Positions 1 through 11,709 of a stretch of DNA of 64,000 nt are shown piece after piece. A program made the translations under genes and the position numbers. Origin of the DNA: Ashinkailepas kermadecensis (taxonomy: Eukaryota; Arthropoda; Thecostraca; Neolepadidae); NCBI GenBank assembly GCA_034440615.1, contig JAOTOM010003658.1:103501-167500 (forward strand). The letters run 5' to 3'. Position 1 is the first letter of the stretch. Each line of letters begins with the position of its first letter. The notes under the pieces were generated by a model, which saw only the letters and a program-made list of their open reading frames with translations, had not been told where the DNA came from and made no database searches.

Positions 1-837
1 GTAATTTTTCCTAAATTTACCATTAACAGACAATGATTCAAATTTTGGAGAAAAGTTGGGGATGCGCCACAAACGTTGGGATTTACGTTTTCAAGCTGGG
101 ATTCACGTGTATGCCAAAAATATACGAAGCTTTACTAATGTGGCGGGGCGTACGCAGCATTAATGGGGTTGAATCAACGTTGACAAGATGGGCTCTCGGA
201 ACTGTCAAAGCTGCTCGTGGTTAACACCGTGCCAGATCTGTCCAGACCACCACCAAACTGGTGTGCACGTGACGACACAGCACCGGCCGACCTGCAGCAG
301 CCGCCGGCGTTTGGGGGTCGCGGCCGTCACTCAACGCACGCACACCAGACCCCACTAACCGCGCTCACGTCTGGGAACACTGACGCAGGTCAGCTGACGG
401 CCACCAACACGCCGAGTCCACACCTCTCCAACACCGTCACACTGTGGCCACAGAGGACGGCAAACCTGACACCACAGTGTGGCCGGGAGCCGCCAGCCAG
501 TGTGGCCGGCAGCCGGGAGCGGTCGGCTCTGGGGGATGGGTCGGCTCTATAGTATTTGTAAACAGCAACGACACGAGGCAAAATGAAGGAACTAAACTGA
601 AAACACTATTCGGTCTTCTGCAGACTGAACAAGTCTTTTATGGGTAAAGAGGAGCAGTGAATCCTCATATTCGGAAAAGCCTTCTACAGTGTGAGGGGGG
701 GGGGTTCTGCGGTCATGAGGGGAGAATGGGTAGCCAGGGTTTGGCTCCACGAGAATCATAACCCACCATACCATTCAAATCCTCCCAACACGAGCTGCAA
801 GCATCCGCCACGATAAAAAGCAACAAAATCGTTCTGC
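1..837. other. No supported gene
   Basis: Mixed sequence with a CA/CCACA-rich, moderately GC-rich stretch from about 215 to 545. Reading frames here are short, have no recognisable domain and overlap on both strands, so none is called. Confidence 0.6.
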
Positions 838-949
838 ATGCAGCATACCTATAAAACGTTGACCAGAATAATCCGCCCGAGTATATCAACAGTGCCAAAA
901 TACACAACACACACCACAACCAGCCTCAGTACACTAGCGGCACCGCAAC

Positions 950-1125
950 ACACCCTCCCGAGCATGGCGACGACCGCGGCAAAACTGTCTGCCTATCACA
1001 CGCGCACGCACACCATAACACACTACACCACAACACACCCTACCCAAATATACCAGCGGTACACAACACACTCACCTGAACAGGGCGATGACCACGGCAC
1101 AACTGCCCGCCTATCACACCGACAA
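950..1125. repeat. Two degenerate copies of a ~118 bp unit
   Basis: The segment starting near 968 (a GCGACGACCGCGGC-type core followed by CTGCCTATCACAC) recurs near 1086 with substitutions, giving a spacing of about 118 bp. On the minus strand the copy near 1075 contains a strong donor-like string (TTCAG followed by GTGAGTG). This may mark an exon edge, but no convincing exon is seen. Confidence 0.45.
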
Positions 1126-1244
1126 CCACGCCACACCACGCGACCTTTGTTCGCTGCAATCTCGACTATCCGGTGTCCGCACCGGAGCCACCCAGCAGCA
1201 GACTGCGGCCGCAGCGGACAGCCGACGCAGCCTCTAGCCAGCTG

Positions 1245-2084
1245 GTGCAACTCAGTGGCCCCGATACTGAAACTGCTGCACACAACCTGCAGCCGCTCTG
1301 GTGCAGCTCAGGGGCCCCGACACTGGAGCTGCTGCGTACAACCTCCAACCGCACTGGTGCAGCTCAGGGGCCCCGACACTGGAGCTGCTGCGTACAACCT
1401 CCAACCGCACTGGTGCAGCTCAGGGGCCCCGACACTGGAGCTGCTGCACACAACCTCCGGCCGCTCTGGTGCAGCTCCGGGGCCCCGACACTGGAGCTGC
1501 TGCGTACAACCTCCAGCCGCTCTGGTGCAGCTCAGGGGCCCCGACACTGGAGCTTCTGCACACAACCTCCAGCCGCTCTGGTGCAGCTCAGGGGCCCCGA
1601 CACTGGAGCTGCTGCGTACAACCTCCAGCCGCTCTGGTGCAGCTCAGGGGCCCCGACACTGGAGCTGCTGCACACAACCTCCGGCCGCTCTGGTGCAGCT
1701 CAGGGGCCCCGACACTGGAGCTGCTGCGTACAACCTCCAGCCGCTCTGGTGCAGCTCAGGGGCCCCGACACTGGAGCTGCTGCGTACAACCTCCAACCGC
1801 TCTGGTGCAGCTCAGGGGCCCCGACACTGGAGCTGCTGCACACAACCTCCAGCCGCTCTGGTGCAGCTCAGGGGCCCCGACACTGGAGCTGCTGCGTACA
1901 ACCTCCAGCCGCTCTGGTGTAGCTCAGGGGTCCCGACACTGGAGCTGCTGCGTACAACCTCCAGCCGCTCTGGTGTAGCTCAGGGGCCCCGATACTAGAG
2001 CTGCTGCACACAACCTCCGGCCGCTCTGGTGCAGCTCAGTGGCCCCGACACTGGAGCTGCTGCGTACATTCTCAGCCAGCTAAT
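1245..2084. repeat. Minisatellite, 56 bp unit x 15
   Basis: Fifteen head-to-tail copies start at 1245, 1301, 1357 and so on to 2029, each exactly 56 bp. The core is GTGCAGCTCAGGGGCCCCGA followed by CACTGGAGCTGCTGC. Two main variants (CGTACAACC and CACACAACC) alternate irregularly. Because 56 is not a multiple of 3, an open frame running through the array reads the unit in all three frames. The long ORFs here are therefore a by-product of a stop-free unit and not evidence for a protein. Confidence 0.95.
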
Positions 2085-2480
2085 GGGCGGACAGAGCCGG
2101 CCCCAAACACGAACGCCCTGAGCGAGGGCGACGGTGCACCGACAATCGCTGCCAACACTGCGACAAAACCACGCACATTAGCCACAGCGTGGAGTACGAG
2201 CCGATCTGTTTCACTTGCGTTGAATTATGGGGAATGCTGCAATATATCGCTGTTTTGAAAATTGCCCTACTTTAGTGTTCGAAACATTCAAAGAATGCGT
2301 TCGCCGTTTGACCTGTGATCTGACGCAAGAAAAACAGCTGGTATCCAAGCGTCGGCTTGAGAGCAGACTTGGCAGACGGTACAAGGGACGGCGACAGGTG
2401 AACAGGCCGATCACGGCGCACGGTGGGTTGGTGCTCAGTAGCAGGTGTGCTCCAGCTGGTGAGCATCGCGTGACGTGCAC
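2085..2480. other. No supported gene
   Basis: Single-copy-looking sequence after the 56 bp array. A frame is open on both strands across about 2211-2496, but there is no recognisable motif. Confidence 0.5.
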
Positions 2481-3112
2481 TTCCGTGACGTGCTAGTCAG
2501 TTAGTTATTTGGGCTTTAGGGCGCGTCGACCATGTTTCCCGTGACGTGTACTCCCGTGACGTGGACTCCTGTGACGTGGACTCCCGTGACGTGAACTCCC
2601 GTGATGTGGACTCCTGTGACGTGGACTCCCGTGACGTGTACTCCCGTGACGTGAACTCCCGTGACGTGCACTCCCGTGATGTACATTCCGTGATGTGGGC
2701 TCTCGTAGTGTGGACTATCGTGATGTAGACACCCGCTATGTGGACTTCCGCTATGTGGACTACCGTTATGTGGGCTCTCGCTATGTGGACTCTCGCTATG
2801 TGAACTCCCATGACGTGAACTCTCGTAGTATGGATTCCTGTGATGTGCACTCCACGACGTCGACCCGATGATGTGGACTCTCGCGATGTGGACTCTCATG
2901 CTCTGAACTCTCGTGCTGTGGACTCTCGGGATGTGGACACTCAAGATGTGGACACTCGAGATCTGAACTTCACGATTTGGTATTTCGTGATGTGGCCTTT
3001 CGTGATGTGGACTCTCACGATGTGGACTCACGCGATGTGGACTCTCGCGATGTGGACTCTCGCCATGTGGACTCTCGGATGTGGACGCTCGTGATGTGGA
3101 CTCCCGAATGGC
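2470..3112. repeat. 15 bp minisatellite (GTGACGTGGACTCCC-type)
   Basis: About forty degenerate copies of a 15 bp unit. The left half is mostly GTGACGTGGACTCCC; the right half drifts to GATGTGGACTCTCGC-like forms. A unit length divisible by 3 explains the repetitive open frames on both strands, which are not called as genes. A short SINE tail is inserted near the left end. Confidence 0.9.
2493..2535 (-). mobile_element. Ultra-short SINE 3' end (truncated copy)
   Basis: The segment contains the family signature TTAGTTATTTGGGCTTTAGG followed by GCGCGTCGAC, which is the reverse complement of a SINE 3' end. It is flanked by a near-duplicate target (TTCCGTGACGTG at 2481-2492 and TTCCCGTGACGTG at 2536-2548). 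That target belongs to the 15 bp array, so the duplication is weaker evidence here than at other copies. Confidence 0.6.
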
Positions 3113-3115
3113 GTG

Positions 3116-3790
3116 GGTTGAGAACAGCGGTATGTATTGTCATGCATTAAGTCGACTCGCCACCTATTTGGTAGCCACTTCAGTCCATAGTATTAAACCA
3201 ACGTGGACGAGCCAGAATTAGTTCAAACATTATGCACACCTGCCGCACAGTTCATACGAAAGCAAAGAAGAAAACGAACATCGACTGGTGTACAGCATGA
3301 TCAGCGTACCACCATGGCAATCACACGAGCGCTTGATATGACCAGAAGGCCGCTGGCCAGTCGCCAGCCAACGTTCGAGGAAGAGTTCAACCAACTATCC
3401 ACTTCTGCAACTCGGTCTTCCAGCAAGACAAAGGAGCCTGACCATCACCTGGATACCGTCTTGCGACGTGGCCGACTTCCGAGACATGTGGCTACCGGAA
3501 AAAGACTACAGCAATCAGCGTGAGCGTCGGCTGTGTCCAGACACGTCGCCTGCCCGACTGCCGCGCCCATATGTGGAGGACAGAGAAAGACTACTATATA
3601 AGTCGGCGGCGGTTACCCGAACGTCTGTCGTCAGACACTCGGGGCCGGGCACAACTGGCAGGGCCGACCAAAACCTGCACAACAAGCGGAGCGGAACGGA
3701 ACGAAGAGCTGAAAAATTGCCGATAAACAATATCTGTCCAGCTACAGTTCTTTCTTTGTGCAGTTTTTATTTTCGTTAATCTTCATGGCT
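3116..3790 (+). other. Unclassified; possible LTR or promoter-like segment
   Basis: Single-copy-looking sequence with a good TATA box (TATATAAG at 3595-3602) followed by a GC-rich leader and then a T-rich stretch. The arrangement resembles the promoter/R region of an LTR, and a frame is open upstream (3203-3523). No second LTR, primer-binding site or retroviral-type motif is seen, so a retroelement origin is only a guess. Confidence 0.2.
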
Positions 3791-5120
3791 TGCCATATAA
3801 TTTAACCACTATGGTGTATGGCTGTTCTGTTCGGGTACATGATATCTATGCCGACAGCTGACATTCCGGGAAACAGCTGACACATGATTAACACCATGGA
3901 CGCTGCTGCACTGGATGCGATCTCATGTCCAAAACTTCATGCGTTGCATTTGTTCTCAAGGTTCCAACACCCACTTGTGTCTGCACCACCCCTGCCATCG
4001 GTAACACGGCCATTGCCAAATTTACGGGGAATATTTGCTCCAGTAACTCTTGGATTATAGCATGGAGGAGACTGTAATACACAATCTGCGGTAGCAGTGG
4101 TGTTCATACTACCGATCATGCACCGAAAATGAGTGTGCTATTCTCTTGCAAGCGCTGTATTCGTCCATGCCGGCACGACTCGTCATATTCGGGTCCAGAT
4201 CTTAATGCACGTTATGTAGCACTGCTGCCAGACTGGACACCGACGAATGTCCGCTGACACGACCGTACCGTAAGCAGGCATTGAACCGTGCTGAGAGCGG
4301 ACATTGCCTGGTACAGAGTTCGGCTGGGAGTCGCTACAGGCTCTGGCAGTGTTAGGCCAGGACATGCGGCAAGACCAGAGCCCAGCCACTACGAACCGTG
4401 CCGACTGGCAAAATGTCGGAAAACGTTTCTGACGTGTCGCCTGGACGAGCAAGGTAACACCGGATACCAGCTTCAATTTCATGGGGTTTGCTAACATGAC
4501 ATTATGGACTCGTCTCAAATGACAATGGATCACTCTCTCAGCCATCAACACAACTGAGAACCATAAGGGCGTTCCATAAATGCACTCCTCCACATCCTGT
4601 TGGGCAATCGCCAGCCCCCGATATCACTATCAGGGCAAGCAACGACCATATGGCACCACGGGTCATTAAGTGCTGTGCAATCTTATGGCTACAGTGGTCG
4701 ATGTGCCCTCAGGCGACTGAGCCCTCTGCAAATGTAGAGCTTACCACCGATGCCAATAAGGCACCGAAATAAGTGCACAACCAATGATAAAAACCGAAGA
4801 TGAGAAAAAGGCACATCTGTTCGAAAACGTTGGTTGGACAGCCGTGTGGCAGTTCAGAGCAGAGACCAATCCACGAGAAGAAAGGTAACTGAGCCCCAAA
4901 GATACAGCAGCAGCCAACAAACGCCGAAGGGTGATCTCCGACTCGGTGGGCCGGACAAGCGAAGGGAAAAATATCTTGTGCACAATCACCTGACATGGCT
5001 GCTGATCCACGCGACCAGGCAGCCCCGTGGTGACCGGTCAAGGTCGTTCGGTCGACCGGGCCACAACGTGCAACACGTGTCCACTCGTCCACTTCAGAGC
5101 TGAAATCCGGAGTGGTCAGG
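3791..5120. other. No supported gene
   Basis: About 1.3 kb without tandem repeats. The longest frame is a minus-strand frame at 4183-4593 that shows no motif I recognise. It could be decayed transposon sequence. Confidence 0.4.
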
Positions 5121-5131
5121 TAATACCAGCA

Positions 5132-5197
5132 CAGGGTCAGACCAGACCAGACCGGAGCGGACCAGACCAGACCAGACCAGACCAGAGCGGACCGGAC
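5132..5197. repeat. (CCAGA)n-type microsatellite
   Basis: A run of ACCAG/ACCAGAGCGG 5-10 bp units. It lies in the intron just downstream, on the minus strand, of the exon ending at 5233. Confidence 0.9.
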
Positions 5198-5232
5198 AGA
5201 GCCGTCCTCCGACCCACAGCCGCGCTGCTCAC

Positions 5233-5543
5233 CTGGCGGTGCCGACGCGTCAGCTGCTCCTCGGTCAGCGCGCCCGTCTCGCACACCTCCTGCTGGACGG
5301 GGCGCGCGCCGCGCCGCGTCGCCGGCACGTTGTCGTACGGAGACGGCGCCACGGTGGCCGGCTGTCGGGGCGGCCCGCGCGCCGCCGGCACCGGCACGGC
5401 CGGCCGCTCCAGCCGCGTGTACAGGTACTCGCCGCAGCTGAAGCTCGCCTCGGCCGCCGGCAGCCGCGGCGGCTTGGGCGGCGGCGGAGGCAGCTCGCCG
5501 GCCGTGTCCCCGTCGGTCGCCATGTGGTAGTACTCGGGGTTGT
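5233..5543 (-). CDS. Internal exon, Pro/Tyr-rich signalling-type protein
   Basis: On the minus strand an acceptor (CCCTAG) precedes 5543 and a strong donor (CGCCAG followed by GTGAGCAG) follows 5233. The 311 bp exon starts with two bases of a split codon and ends on a complete codon. The open frame reads (D)NPEYYHMATDG, then a proline run (ELPPPPPKPPRLP), EYLYTRLE, SPYDNVPA and EEQLTRRHRQ. NPEYY, EYLY and SPYDNV look like phosphotyrosine docking sites next to SH3-type proline motifs, as in adaptor proteins or receptor tails. Third codon positions are strongly G/C. The start phase (one base needed upstream) fits the donor phase of the FHA exon at 39694. Membership of the same PHLDB/LL5-like gene is possible, but other exons would be needed between them and I cannot identify them. 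The protein family itself is not recognised. Confidence 0.65.
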
Positions 5544-6190
5544 CTAGGGCTGTGGAGCGGGACAACGTGTCAGCCAGACGGTGTGTCAGGGAGCCCCCTC
5601 CGGCCGCCATGTGGTTGCTGCTCGGGGTTGTCTAGGGCTGTGGAGCGGGACAACGTGTCGGCGAGACGGTGTGTCAGGGAGCCCCCTCCGGCCGCCATGT
5701 GGTTGCTGCTCGGGGTTGCCGACGGCTGTGGAGCGGCACAACGTGTCAGCCAGACGGTGTGTCAGCGAGCCCCTCCGGCCGCCATGTGGTTGCTGCTCGG
5801 GGTTGTCTACGGCTGTGGAGCGGGACAACGTGTCGGCGAGACGGTGTGTCAGGGAGCCCCTTTCGGCCGCCATGTGGTTGCTGCTCGGGGTTGCCGACGG
5901 CTGTGGAGCGGCACAACGTGTCGGCGAGACGGTGTGTCAGGGAGCCCCCTCCGGCCGCCATGTGGTTGCTGCTCGGGGTTGTCTAGGGCTGTGGAGCGGG
6001 ACGTGTCGGCGAGACGGTGTGTCAGCGAGCCCCCTCCGGCCGCCATGTGGTTGCTGCTCGGGGTTGCCGACGGCTGTGGAGCGGGACGTGTCGGCGAGAC
6101 GGTGTGTCAGGGAGCCCCCTCCGGCCGCCATGTGGTTGCTGCTCGGGGTTGCCGACGGCTGTGGAGCGGGACAACGTGTCAGCGGGATAA
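5544..6190. repeat. 88 bp minisatellite derived from the exon's acceptor edge
   Basis: About seven to eight copies spaced 84-89 bp, with the GGGGTTG mark near 5536, 5624, 5712, 5799, 5887, 5976, 6060 and 6148. Read on the minus strand, each unit carries a copy of the first ~25 bases of the adjacent exon (ACAACCCCGAG, then ACATGGCG). Copies near 5624, 5799 and 5976 also keep the AG just before it; the others have CCGAC in place of TCTAG and lose the AG. The array therefore sits in the intron directly 5' of the exon and contains decoy acceptors. Confidence 0.9.
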
Positions 6191-6281
6191 CCTGTCAGCA
6201 AGTCCTCGTCAGTCGCTATAGGTAGTACTCGTGTTTGCCCAGGGCTGTGTAGCGAGGCATGTTAATGTATATACACACTCA

Positions 6282-6339
6282 GTTAGTTAGTTATTAGGGT
6301 TTTAGGGCGCTTCAACTGCATTGGTTATACAGCGCCCAT
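6282..6339 (-). mobile_element. Ultra-short SINE 3' end, 58 bp, with TSD
   Basis: The 58 bp insert runs from GTTAGTTAGTTATTAGGG to CAGCGCCCAT. It is bounded by a perfect 14 bp target-site duplication, TATATACACACTCA at 6268-6281 and 6340-6353. Read on the minus strand it starts at GGGCGC, forms a GGGCGC/GCGCCC hairpin and ends in (CTAA)n-like repeats. Confidence 0.9.
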
Positions 6340-6353
6340 TATATACACACTCA

Positions 6354-7987
6354 AGTGACGGCTCTCAGTTAAGTACAGTACCGCAGTGTCATTAATATTA
6401 GGTTGGGTTACAGGAGTTTAGCTTTGAACTAGTTCGGAATCGATTTATTTTATGTCATATGAAGGCAGTTTGACGTCGCTCGACATGAATTTGTCCTCAA
6501 AATCGGTTCTTATGATTGAGTTTTGAACGAAGTTTTATAAATGTCCCATCTCATTACCTTCCCTCACGTCGCCTTACCTACAACCTGTATATCAGACCAC
6601 TCTAGTCGAAGCCACCCTGATTGACTTTCTTCAGACGGGTTTCTGAATCAATCTCACATTATAAGGACGGCTACGCCCCGGTGTACATATGCTCAACAGT
6701 CAGAACCATCCCATACATTGCTTAACCCCCTGCTCGGCCGGGAGAGGTGCTCAGACACTGGCAAATCTATTGGCTCATCGATTACGCAGTCGTTGGTAAA
6801 CATTTGCGGCTATTTCACCTCCGTTGCTGGGATGCCGCCCAGAATGTGATGGCACCCATTGTTTTGGAGACAACGGCGCTCGGGGTGGAAGTGCTTGCTG
6901 TGGCTTACATCTATTTGAACAGCTGTTGCTGCATGGTTTTGAAAATTATAAGTCAGCTTATATCAGGTCATGGCCACTGGACATGATAAATGGACATGCA
7001 TGTTTGACCTGCCACAATAGAAGGGTAAGCAGGCATGACAAATAAATAGACGAAATGAGCAGGACATGCCCTCTTTAAGTCACCAAGCTTAAACCTTTAC
7101 TTTTACTTCATCCATTTAACATATCTGAGCACCCGCGCAAAGTAATTTTTTTTGCATTTAGCCGATTGCTTTTCATGACAAAATTAGTACGGAACGTCAC
7201 TTTTATGAGAACTTGGCTCTTTACGGAATATTAAAAACATACCATTGGAAAAAAGTGACGTTACAACTTTGTTGTTCAAAGAAGAAAGGATGCACCGAGG
7301 TGCGTACAAACCGTACATGTTTGTTTTTAAAAATATAAATTAGGATGGCATGAGATCTCTTAACAAAATGAGGTGTTTTCATAATTACTGTCAAGAAGTT
7401 CGCATGAGTTTGCTTGACTTGACCCCCCCCCTCACCCACTTGAAATACTTCACATGTCATCGAAAGAACATTCGAACATTCGACACTTGTGCTAGCCTTT
7501 AAATATTTCAGGCTGCAGACTTGTACCAACTCAGCTTACGCCCCAGGAATTCCGGCCACCGGGCGTGCGAGGGCTGAAGCAGCCTATCCCATTTCATACG
7601 GGCCAGCCCTTCATGCTACGCAAATCAGGGGTTCGAGTGGCACTATGACAGGTTCGGCGGTCCGTGTTGCGTGTCGGTGAACCATTCGGTAGTGCTTCAA
7701 TGCATCCGGCATGCATCTCTTCAGTGGATTAGTACCGTGGGCGGCTACTAGTGCCGGTATATTATGTAGCAGTCCCTAAGTGCGATAACCGTACTGCAGC
7801 GGAAGTCATGGCAGAGTATTGATGTTCCGGAATCCGGAGACGGTTCGCTTACAACCATTTACAATTGGAAATATTAGTGCAAGTATCCCGCATAATACCA
7901 AGGGCACCATCGTCGTTTCAGTCGGCAATTTTTGGAGAGCTGGATAATACAACTCCACAAGGTCCTTTGATGTGTAAAACAAGATTT
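6354..7987. other. No supported gene
   Basis: About 1.6 kb of AT-moderate sequence. Only short frames are present (for example 6747-6986 and 7221-7529 on opposite strands), with no recognised motif or repeat structure. Confidence 0.5.
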
Positions 7988-7999
7988 AGATGGACTGCT

Positions 8000-8035
8000 G
8001 TTAGTTAGTTATTTGAGTTCTAGGGCGCCTCGACT
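8000..8035 (-). mobile_element. Ultra-short SINE 3' end, 36 bp, with TSD
   Basis: The insert is GTTAGTTAGTTATTTGAG followed by TTCTAGGGCGCCTCGACT. It is flanked by AGATGGACTGCT (7988-7999) and AGATGGACCGCT (8036-8047), a 12 bp duplication with one mismatch. This copy lacks the 5' half of the hairpin. Confidence 0.8.
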
Positions 8036-8047
8036 AGATGGACCGCT

Positions 8048-9415
8048 GTGGAAAATATGCCGACAAATTAGCATTTTATGATAACTGAGTGTTTTTGTAT
8101 TTTCGGGAAGTGAGCACATGGAAAGACACAACTACAATTTGTTCAAAAGCACACGTCATTGACTCTTCAAATTCTGCGTATGAGCAATGCTATGCTGGTG
8201 GGCGGACCTTTCCCTCCTGGCCAGGGTGGATACAGGGAGGCACTGGGGGAATGTGCCCCCCATGGCAGGTGACGCCCATCCGATCGCGGAAAGGTGCACC
8301 CCCCACCCTCCCCCATTCAAGGGATTTTAAGCAAGAGGCGCCCATCAGATGAATAGTCGCCCCTTGGAAGAGAAAATCGCCCTTCTGAGAGAAAAAGGCG
8401 CTCCTTCAGCGTGCTCGAGTGCACCCCACTTCCCCACTCAGGATCATCAAAAGAAGGCGCCCTTCCGAAGAAGTAGCTCCCCTACCATGCGAATTCCTGA
8501 ACCCGCCCCTGCTCCTGCCACGCGGTTCGTTATCGAGATGCGGGCAGGGTTGTCAGCAAGACAGTCCAGGGGTCACGGGGTCACCGTCCGATGAGTCTTG
8601 ACGTCACGCGAGGTGTTCGCCAGCCAACCAACCAGGGGCGGCGCCGGAAAATCATACATCGCATGCCAAACACACGAATTGGTGTCGTGGGACATCCGAG
8701 ACAACAGGGGCGTCGCCACCACCAGTGGTGGCCGACCAATTGACTTATTATTGTAGCTGTGGGTCGCATCGATTGTGAACGGTCAGAGAGGGCACGCACT
8801 ACTGGTGCCGCCGGAACGCGCCAAGGGCTCTGATCTCACCGTTGTTTGTTTGTCTCACCCCACTCATGACCTGGGTCGGATTTATGTCTTGGAGTCCTGG
8901 GCTGGGAGAGGAAAATTGAGAAGTTCCAGGTCGGAGAGGACAATTCTCTATCTGCTTCTGACATCCAAAACTTCTTGTGCTTCCGGTCAGTTGTGCGCAT
9001 GCTTATGAAACAGCAATGAGTTTAGTCATTTTCAAGGAATTCAATTCATCTTTTGCAAAAAGGAGTGGGAAATTTCCTGGATAGGGAATTGTTCTGGATG
9101 GAAAACATTCAGAACATGCCATGCTTCCAACCCTGTTCATGACACTGAATGGAGGAATTATCTTTTAGAAGAACACACATGGTGGAAACCCATGCAGAGA
9201 AGTATGAATTCGACGAAGTACAGAGGATGGCACGGTACCACCCACATCGAACGCCGCCCACGGACCCGCGGCATACATCAGACCTGATCTCAATCGGCAT
9301 TGCGCTCAATGTTGCAGCAAAGCGGCGAGCACACCGGGCAGACTCAAGGTGGCCCAGCAAGACGAACACACAGCTTTAACATGGGTCTACCGGCGGCTCA
9401 GCTGACTGCGTTATC
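8048..9415. other. No supported gene; decayed transposon-like GC-rich part
   Basis: From about 8200 to 8600 there are repeated GGCGCC/AAGGCGCC blocks resembling the inside of the hAT-like elements at 19339 and 25796 (shared GAAAAGGCGC strings). No clear ends are found. The rest shows nothing I can name. Confidence 0.35.
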
Positions 9416-9419
9416 TGTC

Positions 9420-10045
9420 GGGACGCGTCCGTATCTGTGCAGACGTCCGTCTGTCTCTGTGCAGACGTCCGTCCTTGTCTGCGCAGACATCCATCTGTCT
9501 GTGCAGACGTCCGTCCGTCTCTGTACAGATGTCCATCCATCTCTGTGCAGACGTCCGTCCGTCTATGTGCAGACGTCCGATGTCTCTGTGCAGACGTCCG
9601 TCTGTCCCTGTGCAGACGTCCGTCTGTCTCTCTGCAGATGTCCATCTGTCCCTGTGCAGACGTCCATCTGCATCTGTGCAGACGTCCATCTGCATCTGCA
9701 CAGACGTCTGTCTGTATCTGTACAGACGTCCGTCTGTCCGCGCAAAAGTCGATCTGTCTGTGCAGACGTGAGTCTGTTTCTGTGCGGAAGTTCACCAGTC
9801 TCTGTGCAGGCGTCCGTCCTTGTCTGTGCAGACGTCCGTCCTTGTCTGTGCAGACATCCATCCTTGTCTGTGCAGACATCCGTCCTTGTTTGTGCAGACG
9901 TTCATCCTTTTCTGTGCAGACGTCCGTCGGTGTCTATGCAAACGTCAGTCTGTTTCTGTGCAGACGTCCGCGTCTGTGCAGAATTCCGCATCTATGCAAG
10001 CGTTCGTCAGTCACTGGCAGACGCGTCAGTGTCCGTCCGTCACCG
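9420..10045. repeat. 22 bp minisatellite (GTGCAGACGTCCGTCTGTCT-type)
   Basis: About 27 degenerate copies of a 22 bp unit, GTGCAGACGTCC followed by GTCTGTCTCT or GTCCTTGTCT. Long open frames on both strands arise because most units lack stops. Confidence 0.92.
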
Positions 10046-10125
10046 TGTGGATGAAGCCGATAATTTGTTTTTAAAACATACTCGGGCAGAGTCGCGGTGT
10101 GGTGTCTACTGCTTCGCTGTCTGTC

Positions 10126-10196
10126 TTAGTTAATTAGTTATTTGGGCTTTCGGGCGCTTCGACTGCTCTGGTCATATTGCGCCCATAACTCATACG
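10126..10196 (-). mobile_element. Ultra-short SINE 3' end
   Basis: Carries the family signature TTAGTTATTTGGGCTTTCGG, then GCGCTTCGACTGCTCTGGTC and ATATTGCGCCCAT. A target-site duplication is not obvious. It lies just downstream of the 3' end of the minus-strand LINE. Confidence 0.7.
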
Positions 10197-10291
10197 ATCA
10201 TGGAACTGCGGTTAGAAGCAATACCAAGCGTCACATCATGGGTACCGTCTAAAATGTTTGATTTTGTCACAAAGCTTACATGTCATGCATG

Positions 10292-11347
10292 TCAATGAGG
10301 GACATATATAGTTTTTAAAAACGACACTCCGTATAAGAAGCCCATCAGTCGTCCCGATTGGACAATGGGAGAGCTGTTGGAAAGAACACTGCTGAGATAA
10401 GCCATCTGGAGAGATCCAAAATAACGTCTACGTTCGTTAGCATACAAAGGACACGAGATCAAAACGTGATGGACAGTCAGTGGTGATCGACCTCTGGCGC
10501 ACTGGGGTCTGTCGCCACCGCACAGTAGGTAACCGTGCGTGGCGTAAGTGTGTCCTATGTGGAGACGACACAGTGTCACCTCTTCTTGCCTACACTTGCG
10601 ACGAGACGAACCCTATGGTTGCAGACGTGGCTTGATGGCTCTCAGCTTGTTCGCATGGGTCACGTCCCACATTGCTTGCCACTTGTTAAGGAGAAAGATG
10701 GACATCTGTCGGTAATGGTCCGTGGCGGGGAGTGGCAGTGACCGAGTGCACGGGGCATGCGCTGCTCGCTTCGCCGAAACATCCGCCAACTCGTTTCCAG
10801 AAATTTCCACATGGCTAGGGAGCCAACACAGAACCACTCATTGTCCCACGCGGTGTAGAGCAGTAAGACGGTTCAAAATATATCATAAAAGGGGGTTTGG
10901 TGGATAAAAGGTGTTCAGGGCCAACAGGCTGCTTAAAGAGTCCGTGAATATAACGTGGCTATCACCTACCGACACTTCGATAAAACACAGAGCTTTCAGA
11001 ATGGCGACACGTTCTGATGAGTACACAGATGAGTACGTCGGGAGTGAAAACGATCGGATAGTAGATACACAAACAAAAGCACTACCCACCCCATCATCCG
11101 TTCGAGATCCATCTGCATAGGTTGCCACCCATTCCTGGAATGGTGCGATGTGTTGGAGTGCAAGCGAGCGAAACTCTCCTGGAGCCACATCGGCTTTTCT
11201 TGTGTTCACCAGCGACACATCCACCTCCAATACGATCAATTTCCATGTGGGTATTTCCATGTCCTGGGCTCTCACGATTCCTTTGAGTTTTACTCGACTT
11301 TCTTGGAGGAGCTTTCGAATGCGCACCCCAAACGGGGCGACACTCAA
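10292..11347 (-). pseudogene. LINE RNase H and C-terminal Cys/His region (frameshifted)
   Basis: RNase H removes the RNA strand of the RNA-DNA hybrid. Its acidic residues are visible in ATYADGSRTDDGVGSA, SSERVAILKAL, VIFTDSLSSLLAL and, in another frame, WLPSHVEISGNELADVSAKR. The last part (10292-10579) has a Cys/His arrangement (CRLHIGHTYATHGYLLC, CARGR, HHVLISCPLY) like the terminal zinc-binding region of these elements. Frame changes fall near 10880 and 10600. Confidence 0.85.
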
Positions 11348-11709
11348 ATGACGTTCCCCTGGAAAAATGGTTGGAAGTTGTCGCGAAAAAAAAACAATAA
11401 GTGTGGTGGTCGGGAAACTGGCGAAGCTTGCAGGCGTATCGCATTCAGAGCCTTTCTCTGCGCAGATATAGCGGTGGCTCGTGCTTCTGCTGAAAGACTC
11501 ATGGTGGGTGAGATGCGAAATGCTCCGGTTGCAAGGCGGATGGCGGTGCGATGGATGGTGTTGAGTTTACGTTTGTTTGTTGCAGCGGTACCGTCATATA
11601 TAAAACAGGCGTAGTAGAGTTTTGAACGTACCAGCGAACGGCACAGTAGCATAAGCGTTTCCCGATTTGCACCATAGGTGGTACGAGCTACACATTTCAA
11701 TATGTCCAA
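11094..11709 (-). pseudogene. LINE RT thumb and connection region (frameshifted)
   Basis: Frames 11344-11709 and 11094-11444 cover the post-RT region: ILKCVARTTYGANRETLMLL, then LNTIHRTAIRLATGAFRISP, followed by the MRYACKLRQFPDHHTY segment. These blocks normally lie between RT and RNase H in Jockey/I elements. Frame changes break the region near 11440 and 11350. Confidence 0.8.

Noticed and set aside
838..1998. A 386-codon open frame, apparently a repetitive protein
   Set aside because: It reads the 56 bp repeat in all three frames in turn. A stop-free unit explains it; there is no start context, splice signal or domain.
4183..4593. A 136-codon minus-strand frame
   Set aside because: It has Met/Trp/Cys-rich, unstructured-looking sequence with no domain. 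It may be an antisense shadow of a decayed transposon, but nothing supports a call.
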